A stretch of 64,000 bases of DNA from Sulfitobacter geojensis (GTDB lineage: Bacteria; Pseudomonadota; Alphaproteobacteria; Rhodobacterales; Rhodobacteraceae). The stretch lies in the NCBI RefSeq assembly GCF_000622325.1, contig NZ_JASE01000003.1, positions 1 to 64,000 of the forward strand, in the 5' to 3' direction. The notes under the pieces were generated by a model. The model was not told the DNA's origin and made no database searches. It was given only the letters and a program-made list of their open reading frames with translations. Positions within the stretch are counted from its first letter, which is position 1, and each line of letters starts with the position of its first letter. This document shows, piece by piece, positions 19,281 through 28,600 of the stretch. Made by a program: the position numbers and the translations under genes.

Positions 19281-19890
19281 AGATCGCGGCGGAAATCGCC
19301 GCTTCGATCAGGTTGCGTTCACGGTCGATCCGGCTTTCGAACCAGCTGGCAAAGAAATAGGCAATCAACGCAATCGCCAGCCCCACAGCCGTTGTTGTCA
19401 AAGCGGTCCAGATGCCACCGGCAAGGGCCGCGGGATCGACACCGCCATCCGACAGCGACAAGACCGAAAACGCATCAATCATGCCGATCACGGTACCCAG
19501 CAAACCCAGCATCGGGGCGGCTTGTACCACCATCTCCAGCAGGCGCATCCTTTCGGTCATGCGTGCCAGTTCGATTACGGCGGTCTGGCGGCCCAGCTCT
19601 TCGGCATAGGCGGTATCACCCGGCTTGGCCTGAACGCCGGAAAACACCGCTTGCAGGATGCGCGACAGGACCGATTTACGATCAGAGGCCAGCCGCATCG
19701 CATCGTCACCGCGCCCCGACAGCCAGGTATCCAGAATTTCCTCTGCGCGGTGCCTTTTGCCAACGCCGATGCGGGCAAACTGGACCAACTTGAAGACGGA
19801 AACCGTAACCGACATCAAGGAGAGCACCGCCAAAGCAAAAAACACTACCAACGTGGCAGGATTGAAAGAAGTCCCCAAGAACTGTTCCAT
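19249..19890 (-). CDS. exbB: MotA/TolQ/ExbB proton-channel family protein
   Basis: 213 residues with three predicted membrane segments (about 13-33, 128-148 and 165-187). The MotA/TolQ/ExbB core reads APMLGLLGTVIGMIDAF followed by TALTTTAVGLAIALIAYFF. This is the channel subunit for the two ExbD proteins downstream. First clear member of the left-reading exbB-exbD-exbD-TonB-like operon; a small secreted protein precedes it by 49 bases. TolQ of the Tol-Pal system is unlikely because no tolA, tolB or pal accompanies it. Confidence 0.92.
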   Translation of the reverse strand: MEQFLGTSFNPATLVVFFALAVLSLMSVTVSVFKLVQFARIGVGKRHRAEEILDTWLSGRGDDAMRLASDRKSVLSRILQAVFSGVQAKPGDTAYAEELGRQTAVIELARMTERMRLLEMVVQAAPMLGLLGTVIGMIDAFSVLSLSDGGVDPAALAGGIWTALTTTAVGLAIALIAYFFASWFESRIDRERNLIEAAISAAIYGRVDPTAKA

Positions 19891-19939
19891 AACGTCCTTT
19901 CTGTCGTCATCCGTGCCAAGGCACGCCGTGATCCAAAGA

Positions 19940-20368
19940 TCAGATGCCGAACTGAATTGCTGTGCGTGAAGAGGCGGTCAGCGATTGCATGCAAATCGGT
20001 GACTCCGCACCGGCAACGACACAGGCCGCCGCATCATTGACAACAATGCGCGAGATGGCACCGCAAGGGGTTCCGGCAAGATCAAATTGCAGAATTTTGG
20101 TTTTACCCTCAACCAGATCACCGAATTCCAGTACCAAAAGCCGTGTTACGGCCCCCTGAGAATCAAATACCGCGACTTCGTATGCGGTTCTGTCCAGGGC
20201 GTTGCCGGTCCGGTTTGCCGCAACATAGGTCAGTCGGCAGCTGCCGGCCTCGGTTTCGGTCGCACCGTTCAGTTCCAGCGAAAATACCGGTGTTTCCTGT
20301 GCAAATGACGAGGTGGCGAGGGCGATTGTGGTGGCGAGTGTCGTGAGAAAAAGGCGCTTAAATAACAT
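19940..20368 (-). CDS. Small secreted protein of unknown function upstream of exbB
   Basis: 142 residues from the ATG at 20368, preceded by GGAAG; a longer in-frame ORF lacks a signal peptide at its start. A clear Sec signal (MLFKRLFLTTLATTIALA...SFAQE) is followed by a compact domain with four Cys (SCRL, TPCG, AACVV, ICMQ) that could pair in two disulfides. Unrecognised family. Position and spacing (49 bases to exbB) suggest co-transcription with the ExbB/ExbD module inside the T6SS locus, so a periplasmic accessory role is possible. Confidence 0.8.
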   Translation of the reverse strand: MLFKRLFLTTLATTIALATSSFAQETPVFSLELNGATETEAGSCRLTYVAANRTGNALDRTAYEVAVFDSQGAVTRLLVLEFGDLVEGKTKILQFDLAGTPCGAISRIVVNDAAACVVAGAESPICMQSLTASSRTAIQFGI

Positions 20369-20510
20369 GAGACTTCCTTGCAAATATATTAACCAATTGC
20401 CTGACCATAGCGCCGCGAACTGCGTCACAAGTCAATCGGAATCATGGGAAAAGCCGCAATTTTCGGATGTGAAACGGGAAATTTGTGCTGTGGCGCGATG
20501 CTGCGCTGAC

Positions 20511-21128
20511 CTAGCGGAAAACGCCGATCAGGAACCCGGGGTTCGGGTTATCATGCATGCTGCGATGCTTCTTTACCGGTTGGGTCTGTGCCGGCGGCAC
20601 AGCAAGCACGCGTTGTTGCGGTGACGGCGCCAGAACGGGGGTCACAGCTGAAGATAGAACCGGCGCATCAAACACCAGATCGCTTGAGGCGTGTGCCGTT
20701 TGTGTTGGTGCCTTGCTGCGTGATTTCGGACGCTTGCCGGTTTCCGGTGCCAGTGTCGATCCGAACAAACGCCAGCGCATGACATTGGCCCGCGACACAT
20801 CTTTAGCCACCACATGCGACATATCCTCAGCATCCGGGGCATCCGCTGTCAGTTCCTTTTTCACAGACAAGGGGATCCGGCGCAGTTCAGCATTGTCCGG
20901 CTCGAAAGGGTCGGGCGTGGATATCGCCGCCTTTCCTGCGGAGCCATGGGCATTGGAAAGGCCGATGCCCCCACCAACGGTCAAGATAACCAAGCCGACT
21001 GTTATGCCTAAAACGCGTATCATGGCGGCAATATAGCCTATATTGCGCTGTTTTTCAGCATTATTGTGGCTATGGATCGAATTTGTGGTATTTTGCCCAC
21101 GCAGCTTGGCGGAAGTTTTTGAAATCAT
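20511..21128 (-). CDS. Membrane-anchored protein of unknown function, T6SS locus
   Basis: 205 residues if the ATG at 21128 is used (weak AGAAGG before it); an internal ATG at 21023 gives a protein beginning directly at the membrane helix MIRVLGITVGLVILTVGGGIGL. The remainder is polar and Pro/Ala/Lys-rich with no recognised fold. The C-terminal tail GFLIGVFR resembles the tail GSRLGGVFR of the divergent protein ending at 23118. Lies 142 bases upstream of the secreted protein, same strand. Function unknown. Confidence 0.65.
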   Translation of the reverse strand: MISKTSAKLRGQNTTNSIHSHNNAEKQRNIGYIAAMIRVLGITVGLVILTVGGGIGLSNAHGSAGKAAISTPDPFEPDNAELRRIPLSVKKELTADAPDAEDMSHVVAKDVSRANVMRWRLFGSTLAPETGKRPKSRSKAPTQTAHASSDLVFDAPVLSSAVTPVLAPSPQQRVLAVPPAQTQPVKKHRSMHDNPNPGFLIGVFR

Positions 21129-21188
21129 TGCCTTCTAAGCACCGTCTGTGAACAGGTTATTTGCGGGAATCTTGTGTCAGGACGTTTA

Positions 21189-21608
21189 ATGCGCCGCAAT
21201 GTGATTGGTTTTCTGGCGGGCTGTATTGCCCTGATCCACGGTCTGCCGTCACGGGGCGCGGCGCAATTTGCCGTCTGCAACCAGACCTTTGATGTGATCA
21301 ACGTGGCGCTGGGTGCCTATGAACGGACGGCGTTCAACACCTCGGGTTGGTGGACAATTGGTCCCAATCAATGCGCCAATGTGATTGATGAGGTCCTGAC
21401 CTCCCGATATTTTTACGTCTTCGCGCAGGATGTCTTTGGCCGCGAAGTACTGACAGGTGCCACGCCGATGTGTGTTGCACCGGACCGGTTTAAGATCACG
21501 GGAGAGGCGGATTGCCTTGTGCGTGGGCTGATCGAAGCAAGGTTTCACGAAGTAGACACCCGCAAAAGCGAGCGCTGGACCTTTTTCATCTATCCGCCCG
21601 CGAAATGA
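21189..21608 (+). CDS. DUF1036-family exported protein
   Basis: 139 residues from the ATG at 21189 (AGGA eight bases upstream; an in-frame GTG lies at 21174). After a signal peptide (about 1-27) comes a DUF1036-like domain: FAVCNQTFDVINVALGAY, WWTIGPNQCANV and a second Cys pair (MCVAP, ADCLV). DUF1036 proteins are common small envelope proteins of alphaproteobacteria without an assigned activity. First gene of a right-reading trio within the T6SS locus. The family call is by motif recall. Confidence 0.82.
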   Translation: MRRNVIGFLAGCIALIHGLPSRGAAQFAVCNQTFDVINVALGAYERTAFNTSGWWTIGPNQCANVIDEVLTSRYFYVFAQDVFGREVLTGATPMCVAPDRFKITGEADCLVRGLIEARFHEVDTRKSERWTFFIYPPAK

Positions 21609-21696
21609 GGGATTTCCCGACAGCTGCGCCAATCACGACTCGCTCTCGGCAGGATTTTCGATGTAGGATAATTTGGAAGACAGGAGATTAGGCAGA

Positions 21697-23118
21697 ATGA
21701 TCCCCTTTGGACAAAGTCGGCGTTTGCGCAACTGGGCGACATCACTGGGATGTGCGGCTGGTTTGATGTTGTCGACGGCGGCAATGGCCCAAGACTGGCA
21801 AGGCGTTGTGATTGGCCAATCCGGTCCTGCCGTGCCCAGTGCATTCTCTGATGCATTCCATGCTGCCGCTGCATTGCGCAGTGGCGGGCTGGATGTGGTG
21901 CAAATGTTGCGCGATCAACCCCGTGACGCTGCGATCGCGGCCTTAGACGTATTGGATGGCAACGAAAGCGCTGTGATCTATTTGACCGGCCCGCTGACAC
22001 AGGACGGTGCGGGCATTCTGCTTGAGGGTGGGCCGCTGCGCTTTGACGATGTGGTCGGCCGGTTGGCGGCCGCCGGCCTGAGCAAAGTGGCGCTGTTGGT
22101 CGAGGCCTGCCCGGCTCAGGATGTTGATCTTGTCCTGCCCCTGCCGCAACCGGGAATGGAGATGCTAAGCGCGGTTTCCACAGTTGCGGGGGCGGATTGT
22201 CCCGCGACGGGTATGCGGCTGACCGATTTGCTGAGATCCGAGATCCAGACCGACACCGGACTTGGCAGTCTGCTTGCCGGCGTGACGGTCACCTCCACCT
22301 TGCAGAACGATTTGGTGTTGCGCGCCGCGCCTGCGCCGGCTGCGCCTGTGGTATCGCTGATCAGCAATGATGTGGTCAGCAATTCAGTGGTTTCCCTGAC
22401 ACCGGTCAGCGCCCCAGCTGCCAATGTGGCATTGATGCCGGTTGCCTTGCAAACCGCGACACCTTCGCCTGATGCAGGCGAGGTCGTAATTTTTGCCCCC
22501 ACACCGCAGGCCCAACAGGCGGCATTGCCACGGGCGGCGGGTTTGCCAGAACCGTCTATCATTGTCGGTATTATCGAGGATCTTACGCTTGCGTCCTTTA
22601 GCCCTGCCGAACCTTTGGGCGAGGTGACGAGCAACGAAATCAGCTATGAAAACCTAGAGGCGCGCCGCGCCTTGCGCGCTCAGGATGCCGAGTTGTTTGG
22701 CACGTTAGTCGCCTCGGGTGCTTTCGACCCGCCTGCACCGCTGCTGGCGACGGCGCTGCAAACCGAACTGGCGCGGATGGGTTGTTATTCAGCCGGCATT
22801 GACGGGCAATGGGGGCCGGGGTCGCGTCGTTCTGTCGGGCGCTACTTTGACGAGATTGACGGGGTAGAAGCAGTTTCGCTTGATCCAACCGTCGATCTGT
22901 TCCGCCAGATTGTTATGCAGGATGACATTGTCTGCCCGAAACCTGTCGCCGCCGCCGCGCAACCGCGTGCAGCATCGTCCGGTTCGAGCAGAACAACCAG
23001 CCGCACCGCTGCCAAACCGCGTGCCACCACAACGCGGCGCGCAGCGCCAAAACCAGCGGCAAAAGCGGCCCCGAAACGAACGATTTCCGGCAGCAGGCTG
23101 GGCGGCGTGTTCCGGTAA
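21697..23118 (+). CDS. Exported caspase-like (degenerate) and peptidoglycan-binding protein
   Basis: 473 residues from the ATG at 21697 (AGGAG upstream). Signal peptide to about residue 32 (STAAMAQD). Residues 34-200 follow a C14 caspase-like pattern: GVVIGQS, then SDAFHAAAALRSGGLDVV, AVIYLTGPL and LLVEACP. The catalytic His position (YxxGHG in active members) is Pro99, while Cys138 is kept, so it is probably a non-catalytic pseudo-caspase. Residues 348-384 (LQTELARMGCYSAGIDGQWGPGSRRSV) are a peptidoglycan-binding-1 motif. A Thr/Arg/Lys/Ala-rich tail ends in GSRLGGVFR. Four bases before the M23/SLT gene, so co-translated with it; a periplasmic scaffold role is inferred. Confidence 0.78.
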   Translation: MIPFGQSRRLRNWATSLGCAAGLMLSTAAMAQDWQGVVIGQSGPAVPSAFSDAFHAAAALRSGGLDVVQMLRDQPRDAAIAALDVLDGNESAVIYLTGPLTQDGAGILLEGGPLRFDDVVGRLAAAGLSKVALLVEACPAQDVDLVLPLPQPGMEMLSAVSTVAGADCPATGMRLTDLLRSEIQTDTGLGSLLAGVTVTSTLQNDLVLRAAPAPAAPVVSLISNDVVSNSVVSLTPVSAPAANVALMPVALQTATPSPDAGEVVIFAPTPQAQQAALPRAAGLPEPSIIVGIIEDLTLASFSPAEPLGEVTSNEISYENLEARRALRAQDAELFGTLVASGAFDPPAPLLATALQTELARMGCYSAGIDGQWGPGSRRSVGRYFDEIDGVEAVSLDPTVDLFRQIVMQDDIVCPKPVAAAAQPRAASSGSSRTTSRTAAKPRATTTRRAAPKPAAKAAPKRTISGSRLGGVFR

Positions 23119-23121
23119 TCT

Positions 23122-25443
23122 ATGCCGTTCGAGGTTGATCCGCGTTTTCAAACCACAGCGCGACATGCCAAAACCCGACGCCGGCGGCGGCGCGGTCTTT
23201 GGATCGGGGCCATCGTTTCGGGTCCTGGTGTTTGTGCCGCATTGTTTTGGGGCTGGGCGTTGTGGGTGTCGGGTGATGTTTCGGGCCTTGAGCAGACAGA
23301 TAACCCGACCACCGCAGATAGCGAGCTTGCGTTGGTACAAAGCGATGCAACAGCCCGATCTTCTGTCGATGTGGAGCGGTTGAATTCCTTTGTCGATTTG
23401 CGCCGCGATCCGATGATCCTGCGGTTTGCCGGAGTACAAAACGACAAGACAAAAACCCTGTCCGCCCCGACGGCGTTTGCGCGCGGTCGCCTGACCCGCG
23501 ATGGGCCGAACGCTGTGCTGGCGCTGAAGGACAGCTTGTTTGTGGCAGAACGGCGTTTGATCACGACCCTACCATCCAGCCGCGACGATTTTGCCTTGTT
23601 CAAAGCGCAGCGCAGTCAGGGGTTTCGCGCGGCAACAGATAAAGCCAACGTCCCACCCGTGTCAGAAGGTGCATTGATCGTTGTTGAAGAAGACAGCAGT
23701 TGGGGCGCGCTTATCGAGGGGGCGGAAACCCGACAGGATGCGCCAACCCAGGCTGCCGTTTATGTCGAAACGCAGATAGAGAATACCACCAGCACAGCCG
23801 TCACGTTACGCGAAAGTCAGCGCAGCGTTTTGTTCAAGGACGAGATCATTGTGCTTCAGACTGCGCGGCGCTTGCCGGATATTCTGGTGTCGGGTGGGCT
23901 AAGCGGAAACGAAACGGCTGGCGTTACACGCGCCGCTGAACAGAAACTGAACCTGCCCGAACTTTTGCCCCGTGGGTCGGTTGTGGCGTTGCGTCTGCGG
24001 CCCGATGCGATTGCGGGGCGCTTGATGTCGATGTCGGTTTATGGGCCGGATGGATATTTGGCCAGCCTTGCGCAGATCGGTGCAGGGCGGTTTGAACCCG
24101 CGGCAGATCCTTGGATTGATGCGGATCTTTTGTCGCGCTCCGGTGATATCGGTCAGGACGTTGGCAAGCCCGGTGAGGTCCGGCTGTTGGATGCGCTATA
24201 TTCTGCGGCGATCCGCAACGGGATGTCGACAAGTGTTGTCGGTGAACTGATTGTGTTGATGTCGCAGCGTTTCGATCTGGAACGCTTTGTCGCGGATGAC
24301 GACGAAATGGTGGTGCTGCGTGCTGCTGATCCGGGACCTTTGGCGCGGGGTTTGGGCGAAGTGCTGTATGTCGGGATCCACGGTAAAACGCAAAACATGC
24401 GCTGTTATGTTCTGGCAAGCGCAGATGACTTCAGCTGTTTTGATTTCGAGGGGCCTGCGGGCACCGGTGGTGGCCTTGGCGGCGGATTTCTGGTGCCGGT
24501 CGATGGCGTAAAAACCTCCGGTTTCGGGCCGCGCCATCACCCTATTCTGAACCAGTTACGCAACCACAACGGGGTGGATTGGGCAGCACCTACCGGCACG
24601 CCGGTGCGCGCGGTGGCGGCCGGACGTGTCACGCGGGCGGGCCAAGGCGGCGGGTATGGCAACGTCATTTATCTGGATCACGGAGATGGGGTAGAGACAC
24701 GGTATGCCCATCTGGATGGCTTTGCTAAGACCTTGAAAAAGGGCACACAGGTTTCCGCCGGGTCGGTGATCGGGTTCGTCGGTACCACCGGCCGCAGCAC
24801 CGGTCCGCATCTGCATTTCGAACTGCATGTCGACGGCCAGCCGCTTGACCCGCTCACCTATGCGGGGGGCGGCAGCGGTGGTGTGACACAGGCGGTCGAT
24901 GCTTTGGTGAACCAGATCATCCGTGTCGAAAGCGCGGGTGTTGCGACGGCCAAAAACCCACTGTCGACGGCGACCGGTCTTGGTCAGTTTATCCAGAGCA
25001 CGTGGTTGCGGATGATGCGGGACTATCGGCCCGATCTGGTGCGCAAGATGAGCCGGTCACAGGTATTGGCGCTGCGCACGGATCCCGCGCTGAGCCGCGC
25101 AATGGTGCGCAATCTGGCGCGGGAAAACGAAGCTTTCCTGCGCGCGCGCGGTCATCTGATCACCGCGGGGCGTCTTTATCTTGCCCATTTTCTGGGGCCG
25201 GCGGGGGCGCATAAAGCCTTGCGGGCGGATGCGGAGGCTTCGGTTTTATCAGTGATGGGCGCGCAGGTGGTGAATGCGAACCCGTTCTTGCGCGGCAAAA
25301 CCATTGCCGATTTGCGAGCGTGGTCCGACCGCAAAATGCGGCGGCGCGGGCATGGTATGCCAAGCCCCGCACCGGTACGCCGCATCCCGCCCGAAGCTTT
25401 GGCCTATCGAAAAGCGGTGGATGCGATGTTGGCGGAGCTTTAG
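23122..25443 (+). CDS. Membrane-anchored bifunctional peptidoglycan hydrolase: M23 endopeptidase plus lytic transglycosylase
   Basis: 773 residues. An Arg-rich cytoplasmic tip (KTRRRRRR) and one transmembrane helix (about 25-50) precede a long unassigned periplasmic region. The M23 domain (about 450-580) has zinc-site motifs GFGPRHH, H482-N-G-V-D486 and H563-L-H565. It is followed by a transglycosylase-like domain (about 590-735) with catalytic-type Glu603 (IIRVESAG) and STATGLGQFIQSTWL. Having both a peptide and a glycan-strand hydrolase lets one protein cut both bond types. In a T6SS locus the natural role is local wall opening for the trans-envelope complex; an antibacterial effector is an alternative, less likely given the membrane anchor and no immunity gene. 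Confidence 0.9.
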   Translation: MPFEVDPRFQTTARHAKTRRRRRRGLWIGAIVSGPGVCAALFWGWALWVSGDVSGLEQTDNPTTADSELALVQSDATARSSVDVERLNSFVDLRRDPMILRFAGVQNDKTKTLSAPTAFARGRLTRDGPNAVLALKDSLFVAERRLITTLPSSRDDFALFKAQRSQGFRAATDKANVPPVSEGALIVVEEDSSWGALIEGAETRQDAPTQAAVYVETQIENTTSTAVTLRESQRSVLFKDEIIVLQTARRLPDILVSGGLSGNETAGVTRAAEQKLNLPELLPRGSVVALRLRPDAIAGRLMSMSVYGPDGYLASLAQIGAGRFEPAADPWIDADLLSRSGDIGQDVGKPGEVRLLDALYSAAIRNGMSTSVVGELIVLMSQRFDLERFVADDDEMVVLRAADPGPLARGLGEVLYVGIHGKTQNMRCYVLASADDFSCFDFEGPAGTGGGLGGGFLVPVDGVKTSGFGPRHHPILNQLRNHNGVDWAAPTGTPVRAVAAGRVTRAGQGGGYGNVIYLDHGDGVETRYAHLDGFAKTLKKGTQVSAGSVIGFVGTTGRSTGPHLHFELHVDGQPLDPLTYAGGGSGGVTQAVDALVNQIIRVESAGVATAKNPLSTATGLGQFIQSTWLRMMRDYRPDLVRKMSRSQVLALRTDPALSRAMVRNLARENEAFLRARGHLITAGRLYLAHFLGPAGAHKALRADAEASVLSVMGAQVVNANPFLRGKTIADLRAWSDRKMRRRGHGMPSPAPVRRIPPEALAYRKAVDAMLAEL

Positions 25444-25454
25444 GCCGAAGGCGT

Positions 25455-25922
25455 CTACCGCGCTGTTGCCGCGTTAAACGCTTCCTTCACCGCTTTTTCA
25501 TACCCTTTGCGGATCGCAAATTCCTTGACTGTGCCGCCGCCGATCATTTTTGCAGCACCGCGCGCCTGCATTTTTACAGCACGAGAAAAATACACCGTAT
25601 ATATACCGTCAAGCACCAACCCACGGGCAAAATTCAAGTAAAGCTTGGTCGCCATATTTGAGAAACCAGCATCGCGCTTAAGGATATCTTGCTGATACTG
25701 ACCTTGCCGAGCGACCTCGACTACATTTTTCCCTTCAAGACTGAGGAAAGGCATCTTTGACAAAAAGAATTCGGCACCTTTCACGGTGCCGTCCCTGTTT
25801 GCATCCCAATCATCATGAAAGGCTGTTACGCATACGGCTTTGTTGCCGATAAAACCAACCGCTCCAATGGCATCATTGCCATAGCTTTGAACCAACACCC
25901 AATCCAGCTTTTCCGCCGCCAT
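25455..25922 (-). CDS. Small EF-hand-containing protein downstream of clpV, unknown family
   Basis: 155 residues, cytosolic by sequence (no signal or membrane helix), with a strong GGGAGAAGAAG ribosome site just before the ATG and only 17 bases after clpV, so it is the last gene of the left-reading T6SS operon. Residues 40-51 (DANRDGTVKGAE) fit a canonical EF-hand calcium loop at positions 1, 3, 5, 6, 7, 8 and 12. The rest is basic and unrecognised. Base composition differs from its neighbours: 60-base stretches at 25561 and 25681 are 45% and 47% G+C, against 67% for a clpV stretch at 27841. Could be an acquired cargo or effector-type protein. Confidence 0.85.
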   Translation of the reverse strand: MAAEKLDWVLVQSYGNDAIGAVGFIGNKAVCVTAFHDDWDANRDGTVKGAEFFLSKMPFLSLEGKNVVEVARQGQYQQDILKRDAGFSNMATKLYLNFARGLVLDGIYTVYFSRAVKMQARGAAKMIGGGTVKEFAIRKGYEKAVKEAFNAATAR

Positions 25923-25939
25923 CTTCTTCTCCCTATCGA

Positions 25940-28582
25940 TTATATGAAATTATACCTAAACCCATCGTCCACCACCGACACTTCAACCGTTGCAAAAGCA
26001 TCCCCTGATACCATCCGGCTCAAGACCTGACGGCTGAGGTCTGGAAGGATCGAGTTGGTGATGATGTTGTCAATCATGCGCCCGCCGCTATCAGGGTCGC
26101 GGCATTGTGCGACGATATGTTCGATGACTCCGTCCGCATAGGTGATCACCGCGCCATGCGCGCCCTTGAGGCGGCGTTCAACAGCGCCCAGTTTCAATTT
26201 GGTGATACCCGTCAACACGTCGCGGCCCAGTGGAAAATACGGGATCGAAACAATCCGGCCCAGAAGGGCTGGTGGGAAAACGTCGAGCTGGAAGGGCTTC
26301 ATTGCGACCTCAAGTTCATCCAGATCCGGTGTGGTCTCGCCCGCTTCGGCCATCTTCATGATTACATCGGTGCCGACATTCGAGGTCAGCAAAATGATGG
26401 TGTTCTTGAAATCAATTGTGCGTCCGTTGCCGTCTTCCATTACGCCTTTGTCAAAGACCTGAAAGAACAACTCGTGCACATCCGGGTGGGCCTTTTCGAT
26501 CTCGTCCAGCAGCACCACGGAATAGGGTTTGCGCCGCACTGCTTCGGTCAACCGGCCGCCTTCGCCATAGCCAACATAACCGGGAGGCGCCCCTTTGAGC
26601 AGGGAAACGGTGTGGGCTTCCTGAAACTCGCTCATGTTGATGGTGATGACGTTTTGTTCACCACCGTAAAGCTGTTCTGCCAAGGCCAGTGCGGTTTCCG
26701 TCTTGCCCACACCGGATGGCCCGCACAGCATGAACACCCCGATGGGTTTGTTCGGGTTTGACAGGCCCGCGCGGTTGGTTTCGATCCGTTTGGCGATGGC
26801 CTTCAGCCCGTGGTCCTGTCCGATAACGCGTTCTTGTAATCGATCGGCCAGTTGCAGCACGGCCTGCAGTTCATCCTGCACCATGCGCCCTGCGGGAATG
26901 CCGGTCCAGTCGCTGATCACGCTCGCGACGGCCTGGGCATCGACATGGGCATAAACCATACGGTTGTCGGGGTTACCGCCATCCAGCGTTGCCATCTTTT
27001 CATACATTTCGGCGCGTAGGGTTTCAGGGTCTGGTGCGTCTTCTTCTGGGTTCTGTGCAGCCAGCGACAGGCGCAATTCCAGAATACGATCCACAACTTC
27101 CTTTTCGGCGGTGTAACTGGCCTCCAGTTCGGTCAGGCGCGTTGCGAGTTCTGCCTTTTCATTTTCGGCTTCGGTAAGGCGTTCCTCATCAGTTTCACCC
27201 AAATCCCGTTCGGCGATTTTGCTGGCGATCTCGCTGCTCAGTGCCTCGATCTTGTCTTTGGTATCGGCGATCCGCGCCGGTACGGATGCCTGACTGACCG
27301 CTACCCTTGCGCAAGCCGTATCCAGCAAAGACACTGCTTTGTCCGGCAGTTGGCGCGCGGGAATATAGCGGTGGGAAAGCGACACGGCTGAAACAATCGC
27401 TTCGTCCGAGATACGCACGCCGTGATGTGCCTCCATCGGGCCAAGGATGCCGCGCAGCATGAAACAGCATTGCTCAACGCTGGGTTCATCCACGCTGACC
27501 GGTTGGAAACGGCGGGTCAGGGCGGGGTCTTTTTCGAAATACTGGCGGTATTCTGACCACGTGGTGGCGCCGATGGTGCGAAGCGTGCCGCGCGCCAACG
27601 CCGGTTTCAGGATGTTGGCGGCATCGCCGGTGCCTGCCGCACCGCCGGCACCAACCAGCGTATGCGCTTCGTCGATAAACAGGATAATTGGCGTCGGGCT
27701 GTTCTGTACCTCGTCGATCACGGATTTGAGGCGCTGTTCGAATTCACCCTTCATCGCGGCGCCGGCCTGCATCGACTGGATGTCCAATTCATACAGCAAG
27801 GTGCCTTGCAGTTTGGGCGGCACGTCGCCCGCGGCCAAAGCCTGAGCAAAGCCTTCGACAACGGCGGTTTTGCCCACGCCCGCCTCGCCCGTCAGGATCG
27901 GGTTGTTCTGGCGACGGCGCAGCAGCACATCAATGATCTGGCGGATTTCGTCGCCGCGCCCTTTGATCGGGTCGGTGGTGGCGGCGACGGCTGTCATATC
28001 CTTGGCAAAACGCCCCAACGGTGTGGCGGCGCCCTTGCGATCCTCGCCCCCGCTATCAACGCTGGGCGAGGACAATCCGGTGCCATCCATCGGCGGCATG
28101 GAGTCTTCTTCGGAATTGGCCCAGATGGTGCGGCTGTCCTGAGAGATTTGGTCGGCTGATATTTCGTCAAACACCATGGAGTAGCGGGTCAATTGGCGTT
28201 TCAGATGTGGATCGCTGAGCAGTGCGACCAAGACGTGACCGGTGCGAATTTGCGGTTCACCAAAGAATAGGGTCGCATATGTCCACGCGTGGTTCAGCGC
28301 ATCCGACAGAAAATCGGAAATGCCCGGTGTTTCTGTGACGTTCTTGTCCAGCGCGCTCATCGCCTTGTCGAGGTCTTTCAGCACCCGCCCGCGATCAAGG
28401 TTCAGTTCAGCCAAGGTCACCGACAGGTCCGCATCCTTGTTCGAGAGCGAATAGAACAGCCAGTGACACAATTCGACCGACCGGTTGCGTTCACTGCGCG
28501 CATGGCGCATCGCCTGCAAAAACGCGTCATAGCCCGCGCGGTTCATCTTGCCGGCATATTTCTCGATTGTGATCTCGGTCAT
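25940..28582 (-). CDS. clpV: T6SS sheath-recycling AAA+ ATPase ClpV (TssH)
   Basis: 880 residues, ClpB-like. It has an N-terminal ClpV N-domain, a first AAA+ module with Walker [11 protein letters not shown] and [13 protein letters not shown], a middle coiled-coil (about residues 415-510), and a second AAA+ module with [14 protein letters not shown] and [14 protein letters not shown], plus the ClpB D2-small C-terminal domain. ClpV disassembles contracted TssB/TssC sheaths for re-use. Follows tssG by 18 bases in the tssBC-hcp-tssEFG-clpV series. A housekeeping ClpB is excluded by context and by the diverged N-domain. Confidence 0.97.
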   Translation of the reverse strand: MTEITIEKYAGKMNRAGYDAFLQAMRHARSERNRSVELCHWLFYSLSNKDADLSVTLAELNLDRGRVLKDLDKAMSALDKNVTETPGISDFLSDALNHAWTYATLFFGEPQIRTGHVLVALLSDPHLKRQLTRYSMVFDEISADQISQDSRTIWANSEEDSMPPMDGTGLSSPSVDSGGEDRKGAATPLGRFAKDMTAVAATTDPIKGRGDEIRQIIDVLLRRRQNNPILTGEAGVGKTAVVEGFAQALAAGDVPPKLQGTLLYELDIQSMQAGAAMKGEFEQRLKSVIDEVQNSPTPIILFIDEAHTLVGAGGAAGTGDAANILKPALARGTLRTIGATTWSEYRQYFEKDPALTRRFQPVSVDEPSVEQCCFMLRGILGPMEAHHGVRISDEAIVSAVSLSHRYIPARQLPDKAVSLLDTACARVAVSQASVPARIADTKDKIEALSSEIASKIAERDLGETDEERLTEAENEKAELATRLTELEASYTAEKEVVDRILELRLSLAAQNPEEDAPDPETLRAEMYEKMATLDGGNPDNRMVYAHVDAQAVASVISDWTGIPAGRMVQDELQAVLQLADRLQERVIGQDHGLKAIAKRIETNRAGLSNPNKPIGVFMLCGPSGVGKTETALALAEQLYGGEQNVITINMSEFQEAHTVSLLKGAPPGYVGYGEGGRLTEAVRRKPYSVVLLDEIEKAHPDVHELFFQVFDKGVMEDGNGRTIDFKNTIILLTSNVGTDVIMKMAEAGETTPDLDELEVAMKPFQLDVFPPALLGRIVSIPYFPLGRDVLTGITKLKLGAVERRLKGAHGAVITYADGVIEHIVAQCRDPDSGGRMIDNIITNSILPDLSRQVLSRMVSGDAFATVEVSVVDDGFRYNFI

Positions 28583-28600
28583 CGGGTGTCCTTCGGTATT

